Source of the DNA: Caulobacteraceae bacterium
Lineage (GTDB): Bacteria > Pseudomonadota > Alphaproteobacteria > Caulobacterales > Caulobacteraceae
Assembly: GCA_020852035.1 (NCBI GenBank)
Contig: JADZBR010000149.1
Location: 1 to 6,272 of the forward strand
Direction of reading: 5' to 3'
Length of the DNA: 6,272 nucleotides
Below are positions 1 to 6,272 of this stretch, in pieces; within the stretch, counting starts at the first letter, position 1; each line of letters starts with the position of its first letter. The notes beneath the pieces were generated by a model that worked only from the letters and a program-made list of their open reading frames with translations, was not told the DNA's origin and searched no databases. The position numbers and the translations under genes were made by a program.

Positions 1-383
1 CCCGCGAGCATGGAGCCGATGCGCGGGACGTAGACCCCGTCCACGAAGGTCGCGACGCTCGGCTCGACCGCCGTGTTGCCGTTGGTGCCCACGCCGCGCA
101 GCATGATGCGCGTGTTGCTGGTGTTGGAGGAGGTCGCCAGATAGAGGCTCGGCGTGATCCGGCGCAGGTCGCGGATGTCCTGCACCCCGGCGGCTTCCAG
201 CGTCTTGCCGCTGAAGGCCGTCACCGAGATCGGGACGTCCTGGACGTTCTCGGCCCGCTTCTGCGCCGTGACGACGACTTCCTCGACCGCCACGTCCTCC
301 TGCGCCTGCGCGACGCCGAAGACCGATGTCACGAGAACCAGCGCCGTGCCGCAGGCAAGGCGCGTCCTTAGCTTGATCATCAT
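1..383 (-). CDS. TonB-dependent outer-membrane receptor, N-terminal part (cut by window edge)
   Basis: This is the first ~127 residues of a TonB-dependent receptor, the outer-membrane beta-barrel family that imports scarce or bulky ligands using energy from TonB/ExbBD. The reverse complement reads MMIKLRTRLACGTALVLV, then a hydrophobic stretch ending VFGVAQA|QED, a good Sec signal peptide with cleavage after about residue 27. Next come EEVVVTAQKR (about 34-43, the TonB-box-like segment) and the start of the plug domain: VQDVPISVTAF, a DLRRITPSLYL stretch, IMLRGVGTNGNTAVEPSV and FVDGVYVPR. These are hallmark plug motifs of receptors annotated in sphingomonads and Caulobacterales. Two in-frame ATGs lie at 383-381 and 380-378. 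The Shine-Dalgarno GGAGG (390-386) is 2 bases from the first and 5 from the second, so the second ATG (start at 380) is probably used. The remainder of the plug and the whole barrel lie outside the window. The gene is divergent from the catabolic operon, which suggests, but does not show, a shared substrate. The family call is secure; the ligand is unknown. Confidence 0.93.
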   Translation of the reverse strand, partial: MMIKLRTRLACGTALVLVTSVFGVAQAQEDVAVEEVVVTAQKRAENVQDVPISVTAFSGKTLEAAGVQDIRDLRRITPSLYLATSSNTSNTRIMLRGVGTNGNTAVEPSVATFVDGVYVPRIGSMLA

Positions 384-384
384 T

Positions 385-391
385 CCCTCCC
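385..391 (-). promoter_or_regulatory. Shine-Dalgarno of the TonB-dependent receptor
   Basis: On the minus strand the sequence reads GGGAGGG immediately before AATGATG. This purine tract is a strong ribosome-binding site and favours the second of the two adjacent ATG codons. An upstream CTCCC (407-403 on the minus strand) can pair with GGGAG (391-387) across an 11-base loop, so the site could be partly masked in the mRNA. The pairing is only 5 bp, and whether it matters is inference. Confidence 0.6.
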
Positions 392-503
392 GATTGTTGG
401 AAGGGAGTGTAGGGATCGCCGGCCATGCCTCGTATCGAAAGCATTTGGCCGGAGTCATAGCTCCCAGGCAGGGGGTCGCCGGCCCCGCCCGCTACAATCG
501 GGA
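388..503. repeat. Inverted repeat TCCCGATTGT / ACAATCGGGA, possible operator pair
   Basis: The arm at 388-397 (TCCCGATTGT) is perfectly reverse-complementary to the arm at 494-503 (ACAATCGGGA). The arm centres are 106 bp apart, close to ten helical turns. The left arm partly overlaps the Shine-Dalgarno region of the receptor gene, and the right arm covers the TACAAT hexamer facing the operon. That placement would suit one regulator acting on both divergent units, for example by looping. The repeat is seen directly; its function is inference. Chance occurrence of a 10-bp match in a region this size is low but not negligible. Confidence 0.4.
412..489. repeat. Imperfect 18-bp direct repeat, 60-bp period
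   Basis: The segments GGGATCGCCGGCCATGCC (412-429) and GGGGTCGCCGGCCCCGCC (472-489) match at 15 of 18 positions and start exactly 60 bp apart. Both contain the self-complementary core GCCGGC. They could be paired protein-binding sites or simply GC-rich coincidence. No other copy was noticed in the window. Confidence 0.3.
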
Positions 504-649
504 CCATGTTCCGGATGCATGGCTGCCCCCAACCTTCTTCTATCCCTGCCGCCGACGGCGAGCGCTAGCTTCAGCGCATCGGCGATTGACGGCCGTGGGC
601 GCCGACCCGCCGCCAGGGCCGGATGCGCCAGTAGGAGAACAGGACGCAC

Positions 650-1975
<1,326 letters not shown>

Positions 1976-1982
1976 GCGCGTC

Positions 1983-3419
1983 ATGGCGGCGGCGGCGGAC
2001 GATACGCGCGACGGTGAGGGCCACATCCACGGCTACGGCTCCCGCGGCTACAGGACCTGGGTGCTGGGCGTGCTGCTGCTCATCTTCGTCCTGAACTTCG
2101 TGGACCGGACCCTGCTCTCGGTCGTGGCGCCGCAGATGAAGCCGCAGCTCGGCATCTCCGACACCGGCTTCGGCCTCCTCACCGGCTTCGGCTTCGCCCT
2201 GTTGTTCACCATCGTCGGCATCCCGCTCGCGCAACTGGGCGAGACGCGCCACCGGGTCTGGATCATGACCCTGTGTCTGACGACCTGGTCGGTGATGACC
2301 GTCCTGTGCGGCCTGGCGACGGACGTCACCATCGGCTCCATCACCATCGGCGCCTTCTGGATCCTGCTGGCCTGCCGGGTGGGCGTCGGCGTCGGCGAGG
2401 CCGGTTGCGTTCCGCAGTCCAATTCGATCATCGCCGACTACTTCCCGCCCCACGCGCGTTCGACCGCGCTGGGCTTCTTCGGGATGGGCGTCACGCTGGG
2501 AACGATGCTGGCGAACGTCGTCGGCGGCCCGATCACCGATGCGTTCGGCTGGCGATGGGCCTTCCTCATCCTCGGGCTGCCGGGCGTGCTGGTCGCCGCG
2601 GTCCTCAAGCTGACGGTCCGCGAGCCGCCGCGCGGCTACACCGACCCGCCGGGGACCCCGCGGCGCGAGAAGGTCCGCCTGGCCGACGGCCTGCGCGAGA
2701 TCGCCTCCAAGCGTTCGTTCTACATCATGACCGCCGGCTCCACCGTCGCCGCCTTCTGCGGCTACGGCCTGTCGACCTTCCAATCCCTGTTCGTCAGCCG
2801 CAGCTTCGGGATGACCGCCGGCGAGGTCGCGCTGGCGATCAACGTCCCGGTCGCCCTCGCGGCGGCGGCGGGAACCCTGGCCACGGGCTGGCTGGCGGAG
2901 AAACTGCGGCGGCGCAGCGAGACGGCCATCGCCTGGCTGGCCGGGCTCGGCCTGCTCATCAGCGTGCCGTTCTATCTCCTGGCCTTCTCCACCAATCAGA
3001 TCTGGATCTGCCTGGCCGGCCTGATGGTGGGCGGCGCCCTGAAGTACGGCTACGTGACCGCGCAGTACACGATCTGCCAGGGCGTGGTCTCGGCCCAGAC
3101 GCGGGCGCTGGCGACCGCGGTCATGATGTTCGTGCTCAACCTGCTGGGCTATGGCCTGGGGCCGCTGTTCATCGGCTGGCTCAGCGATGCGATCTTCGCC
3201 TGGCAGGTGGCCGACATGGGCGCGGCGTCGCTGACCCGGGCGGCCTGCGAGGGGGCGGCGCGCAGCAGCCTGGACGCCGCCATGACGCAGGTCTGCGCCG
3301 TCGCCCATCCGCAAAGCCTGCAGCACGCCATGCTGGTCACCGCCACGATTTATGCGGCGAGCGGCGTGCTGTTCCTGCTGACCGCCCGTACGCTGAAGTC
3401 CGACCTGGTGGCGCGGTGA
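1983..3419 (+). CDS. MFS transporter, spinster-like family
   Basis: A 478-residue inner-membrane protein with about twelve hydrophobic segments: roughly 25-45, 62-82, 92-112, 118-138, 160-182, 192-212, then after a charged cytoplasmic loop (213-245) 246-270, 282-304, 314-336, 339-360, 373-400 and 448-468. Family marks are NFVDRTLLSVV in the first helix (38-48), RVGVGVGEAG (132-141), DYFPPHARSTALG (152-164), and GWRWAF (189-194), the pattern seen in proteobacterial proteins annotated as spinster-type MFS transporters. Such proteins move small organic molecules by proton coupling, but substrates of the bacterial members are mostly unknown. A soluble stretch at about 402-447 separates the last two helices and contains two cysteines. 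The ATG at 1983 lies 7 bases after the preceding stop and has only a weak ribosome site (TAGG overlapping that stop), so translation is probably coupled to the dehydrogenase gene. The operon context suggests uptake of the pathway substrate or export of an intermediate; direction cannot be read from sequence. Confidence 0.9.
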   Translation: MAAAADDTRDGEGHIHGYGSRGYRTWVLGVLLLIFVLNFVDRTLLSVVAPQMKPQLGISDTGFGLLTGFGFALLFTIVGIPLAQLGETRHRVWIMTLCLTTWSVMTVLCGLATDVTIGSITIGAFWILLACRVGVGVGEAGCVPQSNSIIADYFPPHARSTALGFFGMGVTLGTMLANVVGGPITDAFGWRWAFLILGLPGVLVAAVLKLTVREPPRGYTDPPGTPRREKVRLADGLREIASKRSFYIMTAGSTVAAFCGYGLSTFQSLFVSRSFGMTAGEVALAINVPVALAAAAGTLATGWLAEKLRRRSETAIAWLAGLGLLISVPFYLLAFSTNQIWICLAGLMVGGALKYGYVTAQYTICQGVVSAQTRALATAVMMFVLNLLGYGLGPLFIGWLSDAIFAWQVADMGAASLTRAACEGAARSSLDAAMTQVCAVAHPQSLQHAMLVTATIYAASGVLFLLTARTLKSDLVAR

Positions 3420-3473
3420 GTCGCCGTGCGGCTTCAAAACACCGGCCGGCGAACGCAATGAGGACGAGTTGAG

Positions 3474-4262
3474 ATGAACCTGAACGGCAAGGTCGCGGTG
3501 ATCACCGGAGGCGGCAGCGGCATCGGCAGAGCCCTGGCCGAACGATTCCGGGCGGAAGGCGCCGCCGGGCTGCTGATCGCCGACCTCGACGGCGACGCCG
3601 CCGAAGCCACCGCCCGGGCCGTGGGCGGGGTCGGCGTCAAGGCGGACGTGGCGGTCGAAGCAGAGGTCCAGCAGATGGTGGCCCTGGCCGAAGCGAAGTT
3701 CGGGCGCATCGACCTGATGTGCTCCAACGCCGGCGTCTCGGTCCGCGACCCGGACTTCGACAATGCGACCTCGGCGCCCAACGCGACCTGGATGCTGGGC
3801 TGGACGGTCAATGTCATGGCGCATGTCTACGCCGCCCGCGCCGCCCTGCCCGGCATGATCGCCCGAGGCGGCGGCCATTTCCTGCACACCGTCTCGGCCG
3901 CCGGGCTGCTCAGCCAGCCAGGCAGCCCGGCCTACGCCACCACCAAGCATGCGGCGGTCGGCTTCGCCGAGGCGCTGGCGATCACCCACCGGCGCGACAA
4001 CATCGGCGTCTCGATCCTCTGCCCCCAGGCGGTGGACACCCCGATGATCCGCGGCGCCCGGGGTTCGCAGGCCGTCGACGGCGTCATGTCGCCGGAGGAC
4101 GTGGCGGGCTGCGTGGTGGAGGGGCTGGCGCAGGAGACCTTCCTGATCCTGCCCCATCCGCAGGTCCTGACCTACATGCAGCGCAAGGTCGGCGACTACG
4201 ACCGCTGGATCGGCGGCATGGTCAGGCTGCGCGATCGCATCTCGCCGGCGAAGGCCGGTTGA
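3474..4262 (+). CDS. Short-chain dehydrogenase/reductase (SDR), classical NAD-type
   Basis: A 262-residue cytoplasmic oxidoreductase of the classical SDR family, which oxidises an alcohol to a ketone or runs the reverse. Visible elements in order: the cofactor glycine motif TGGGSGIG (11-18), an acidic residue after the second strand (IADLD, D37) that usually selects NAD over NADP, NAG (85-87), and the full catalytic tetrad N113, S141, Y154 and K158 (YATTK). The loop after the active site contains PQAVDTPMIRG (184-194), the flexible substrate-lid region. Length is normal for the family. The ATG at 3474 is preceded by AGGA (3461-3464) at 9 bases. The gap of 54 bases after the transporter gene is the widest in the operon and contains no terminator. 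Next to an alkyl sulfatase, a plausible role is oxidation of the released alcohol, or 3-hydroxyacyl-CoA oxidation alongside the acyl-CoA dehydrogenase and hydratase. Sequence alone does not decide between them. Confidence 0.92.
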   Translation: MNLNGKVAVITGGGSGIGRALAERFRAEGAAGLLIADLDGDAAEATARAVGGVGVKADVAVEAEVQQMVALAEAKFGRIDLMCSNAGVSVRDPDFDNATSAPNATWMLGWTVNVMAHVYAARAALPGMIARGGGHFLHTVSAAGLLSQPGSPAYATTKHAAVGFAEALAITHRRDNIGVSILCPQAVDTPMIRGARGSQAVDGVMSPEDVAGCVVEGLAQETFLILPHPQVLTYMQRKVGDYDRWIGGMVRLRDRISPAKAG

Positions 4263-4267
4263 GGTGG
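4261..4267 (+). promoter_or_regulatory. Shine-Dalgarno overlapping the SDR stop codon
   Basis: GAGGTGG shares its first two bases with the SDR stop codon TGA (4260-4262) and sits 5 bases before the GTG at 4273. It supports GTG 4273 as the sulfatase start rather than the in-frame GTG at 4264, which lies inside this purine tract and has only AAGG (4251-4254) upstream. The overlap implies translational coupling of the two genes. Confidence 0.5.
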
Positions 4268-4272
4268 CGGCC

Positions 4273-6129
4273 GTGAGCGAGGACCTTCGCAAGGACGCGA
4301 CCGAGGCGACACGGAGGGCGCACGCCGAAACCGCCCGCCGCCTGCCGCCGGACGACGGCGCCGACTTCGCCCTCGCGCGCCGTGGGTTCCTCGGGACCAT
4401 CCCGGACGCCGAGGTCCCCGGCGCCTGGAGCCAGGCGCCGTTCGCCTTCCTGGAGGGCGAACGGCCGGACACCGTCAATCCCAGCCTCTGGCGGCAGGCC
4501 CGGCTGAACGCGCTGCACGGGCTCTTCGAGGTGACGCCCGGCATCTACCAGGTCCGCGGCTTCGACATCTCGAACGTCACCTTCGTGGAGGGACGTGAAG
4601 GCTGGATCGTCATCGACCCCCTGACCTCGGCCCAGCCCGCCGCCGCCGCGCTCGACCTCGTGCGCCGGCAGGTGCGAGACCGGCCGGTGTCGGCGGTGAT
4701 CTATACGCACAGTCACGTCGACCATTACGGCGGTGTCATGGGCGTGCTCGGCGAGGACGACATCGCGCGCGGTGTTCCGATCGTCGCCCCGGAGGGGTTC
4801 CTGCAGGCCGCCGTCGCCGAGAACGTATTGGCCGGTAACGTGATGAGCCGCCGCGCGACCTACATGTACGGCGGCCTGCTGCCGAAGGATGCGCGCGGCC
4901 ACGTGGACTCCGGCCTCGGCAAAGGCACCTCGACCGGCCGGGTGGCGCTGGTGCCGCCCAACATCTCGATCGACCACACGGGCCAGCGCCTGACGCTCGA
5001 CGGCGTGGAGATCGTCTTCCAGGTCACCCCGGACACCGAGGCGCCGGCGGAGATGAACTTCCACTTCCCGAAGTTCGGCGCCCTGTGCATGGCCGAGAAC
5101 TGCACCTGCCACCTGCACAACCTCTACACCCCGAGGGGCGCCCAGGTGCGCGACGCCAAGGCGTGGGCCTTCTACATTGACGAGGCGCTCGACCTGTTCG
5201 CCGGCAAGACGGGCGTGATGTTCGCCAGCCACCACTGGCCCCGCTGGGACGAGGCGCCGATCCGCGGCTTCCTCGCCAGGCAGCGCGATCTCTACAAGTT
5301 CATCCACGACCAGACCCTGCGGATGGCCAACCACGGGATGAACGGCCCGGAGATCGCCGAGGTTCTGCGGCTGCCGCCGAGCCTCGAGGCGGAGTGGTAC
5401 ACGCGCAGCTACTACGGGACGCTCAGCCACAACGCCAAGGCGGTCTACCAGAAGTACCTGGGCTGGTTCGACGGCAACCCGGCCAACCTCAACCGCCATC
5501 CGCCGGAAGCCGCCGGCGCCCGCTATGTGGCGGCGATGGGCGGGGCGGACAGCGTCCTGGCGGAGGGCCGGCGCGCCTATGAAACCGGCGACTACCGATG
5601 GGCGGCGGAGATCGTCGGCCATCTGGTGTTCGCCGATCCCTCCCATGCCGGGGCGCGCGCGCTGCAGGCCGACGCGCTGGAGCAGATGGGCTACCAGGCC
5701 GAGTCCGGGCCCTGGCGCGACTTCTACCTGACCGGCGCCCAGGAGCTTCGCCGGCCACGGCCGAAATCCGACACCCCGCGCCAGACGTCGGCCAACCAAC
5801 TGCGGACGCTGCCGGGCGATAGCCTGCTCGACGCCCTGTCGATCCGGCTGAACGGCGCCGCCGCCGGCGACGAGACGCTGAGCCTGGCCCTTACCCTCAC
5901 GGACACGGGCGAACAGTTCGCCGTGCGCATCGAGAACGCCGTGCTGCACCACCGGCGCGGCGAAGACGGTCCCGGCGTGGCGCTGGCGCGGGCGGACCTG
6001 GTGGATCTCGTCACGGGGGCGAGGACCGTCGCCGATCTCGGTCTTGAAGGCGCCGACGCCGAGGCGCTCGCGCGCCTGGTCGCGCTGCTCGACCGCTTCG
6101 ATCTGTGGTTCGAAATTTCAGCGCCCTGA
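4273..6129 (+). CDS. Alkyl sulfatase, metallo-beta-lactamase fold (SdsA1/BDS1-like)
   Basis: About 618 residues from GTG 4273 (621 if GTG 4264 is used). Members hydrolyse primary or secondary alkyl sulfate esters to alcohol and sulfate with two zinc ions. Three family domains are recognisable. The metallo-beta-lactamase domain (about 80-325) has the zinc motif THSHVDHYGG with H146, H148, D150 and H151, acidic ligands E256 (in DTEAPAEM) and E275 (in MAENC), and H320 (ASHHWPRW). R288 in YTPRGA is a conserved arginine thought to contact the sulfate. An all-helical dimerisation domain spans about 330-495 (MANHGMNGPEIAE, YYGTLSHNAKAVYQKYLGWF). An SCP2-like C-terminal domain spans about 504-618 (TLPGDSLLDALSIRLNG). 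The N-terminus is charged, with no signal peptide, unlike exported SdsA1, so the enzyme is probably cytoplasmic. The usual ENxTHxLHN segment reads ENCTCHLHN, replacing a histidine by cysteine. It follows the SDR and precedes an enoyl-CoA hydratase. The family is secure; primary versus secondary sulfate preference is not determined. Confidence 0.92.
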   Translation: MSEDLRKDATEATRRAHAETARRLPPDDGADFALARRGFLGTIPDAEVPGAWSQAPFAFLEGERPDTVNPSLWRQARLNALHGLFEVTPGIYQVRGFDISNVTFVEGREGWIVIDPLTSAQPAAAALDLVRRQVRDRPVSAVIYTHSHVDHYGGVMGVLGEDDIARGVPIVAPEGFLQAAVAENVLAGNVMSRRATYMYGGLLPKDARGHVDSGLGKGTSTGRVALVPPNISIDHTGQRLTLDGVEIVFQVTPDTEAPAEMNFHFPKFGALCMAENCTCHLHNLYTPRGAQVRDAKAWAFYIDEALDLFAGKTGVMFASHHWPRWDEAPIRGFLARQRDLYKFIHDQTLRMANHGMNGPEIAEVLRLPPSLEAEWYTRSYYGTLSHNAKAVYQKYLGWFDGNPANLNRHPPEAAGARYVAAMGGADSVLAEGRRAYETGDYRWAAEIVGHLVFADPSHAGARALQADALEQMGYQAESGPWRDFYLTGAQELRRPRPKSDTPRQTSANQLRTLPGDSLLDALSIRLNGAAAGDETLSLALTLTDTGEQFAVRIENAVLHHRRGEDGPGVALARADLVDLVTGARTVADLGLEGADAEALARLVALLDRFDLWFEISAP

Positions 6130-6133
6130 CACC

Positions 6134-6140
6134 AAGGAGA
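6134..6140 (+). promoter_or_regulatory. Shine-Dalgarno of the enoyl-CoA hydratase gene
   Basis: AAGGAGA lies 9 bases before the ATG at 6150 and is the clearest ribosome-binding site in the operon. It fixes the start of the last, truncated gene. Confidence 0.7.
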
Positions 6141-6149
6141 CCGGCGCCC

Positions 6150-6272
6150 ATGACCAAACCCGAATTCGAGACCCTGCTCTACAACGTGGCCGACGGTGTC
6201 GCCACGATCACCCTGAACCGTCCGGACCGGCTGAACGCCTTCACGCCGAAGATGATGCTGGACATGATCGCG
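6150..6272 (+). CDS. Enoyl-CoA hydratase/isomerase (crotonase family), N-terminal part (cut by window edge)
   Basis: The first 41 codons are open to the window edge and begin MTKPEFETLLYNVADGVATI, followed by TLNRPDRLNAFTPKMM. The sequence GVATITLNRPDRLNAF is the signature opening of crotonase-superfamily proteins, where the N-A-F segment helps form the CoA/oxyanion pocket. Members hydrate enoyl-CoA or isomerise or hydrolyse related CoA esters in the cytoplasm. Catalytic glutamates lie downstream and are not visible, so the exact reaction cannot be assigned. The gene starts 20 bases after the sulfatase stop and is almost certainly co-transcribed. Together with the ACAD-type dehydrogenase and the SDR it supplies the enzyme classes needed for a beta-oxidation-like sequence. 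Confidence 0.88.
   Translation, partial: MTKPEFETLLYNVADGVATITLNRPDRLNAFTPKMMLDMIA

Larger units (their letters stand above)
384..649. other. Divergent intergenic/regulatory region
   Basis: These 266 bases separate the divergent receptor gene and the acyl-CoA dehydrogenase operon, so they should hold both promoters. No convincing -35/-10 pair is seen in either direction. A TACAAT at 493-498 (5 of 6 match to the -10 consensus) faces the operon but has no recognisable -35 at 16-18 bases. A TTGACG at 586-591 lacks a -10 partner. The region holds a perfect 10-bp inverted repeat and an imperfect 18-bp direct repeat, listed separately. A 20-codon ATG-initiated ORF (506-568) is present without a good ribosome-binding site. 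I see no tRNA, riboswitch or rho-independent terminator. Confidence 0.6.

Noticed and set aside
504..522. CCATG-N9-CATGG dyad
   Set aside because: Only 5 bp per arm, and the inner TCCGGA palindrome is centred half a base off, so it is not one coherent operator.
3442..3449. CCGGCCGG palindrome between the transporter and SDR genes as a possible terminator
   Set aside because: An 8-base self-complementary word without loop or following T-run cannot form a rho-independent terminator, and such words are common at this GC content.
2273..3472. Plus-strand frame of 399 codons inside the transporter gene
   Set aside because: It is an alternative frame of the MFS gene with an arginine- and glycine-rich translation; the frame at 1983-3419 gives twelve clean membrane helices.
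4222..5952. Open antisense frame of 576 codons opposite the sulfatase
   Set aside because: Same reason: arginine, glycine, valine and histidine-rich translation without motifs, opposite a three-domain enzyme with complete zinc ligands.

Overview
The window is GC-rich, with codon use strongly biased to G or C in the third position. It carries an outer-membrane TonB-dependent receptor of the kind expanded in sphingomonads and the Caulobacter/Phenylobacterium group. That points to an alphaproteobacterium from Caulobacterales or Sphingomonadales. The lineage is inferred from protein style only, because no rRNA or other marker gene is present.

Layout. The left edge holds the first ~127 codons of a TonB-dependent receptor on the minus strand, cut by the window boundary. 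A 266-base divergent intergenic region (384-649) follows. It contains a perfect 10-bp inverted repeat (388-397 / 494-503), an imperfect 18-bp direct repeat with a 60-bp period, and a lone TACAAT hexamer. To its right is a tightly packed plus-strand operon: an ACAD10/ACAD11-type acyl-CoA dehydrogenase (650-1975), a spinster-type MFS transporter (1983-3419), an NAD-type short-chain dehydrogenase (3474-4262), a metallo-beta-lactamase-fold alkyl sulfatase of the SdsA1/BDS1 type (4273-6129), and the first 41 codons of an enoyl-CoA hydratase/isomerase (6150 to the right edge). Gaps between genes run from 7 to 54 bases, with no terminator visible inside the operon.

How the genes may work together (inference). 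The receptor would import a ligand across the outer membrane and the MFS protein would move a small organic molecule across the inner membrane. The sulfatase, which has no visible signal peptide and so is probably cytoplasmic, would remove sulfate from an alkyl or alicyclic sulfate ester. The SDR would oxidise the freed alcohol. The acyl-CoA dehydrogenase and enoyl-CoA hydratase would feed the carbon skeleton into beta-oxidation-like steps. Each protein family is well known. What may be new is the combination as an intracellular organosulfate (sulfated lipid, sterol or terpenoid) catabolic module, and the substrate cannot be read from the sequence.

No RNA genes, CRISPR arrays, insertion sequences, attachment sites or replication origins were seen.
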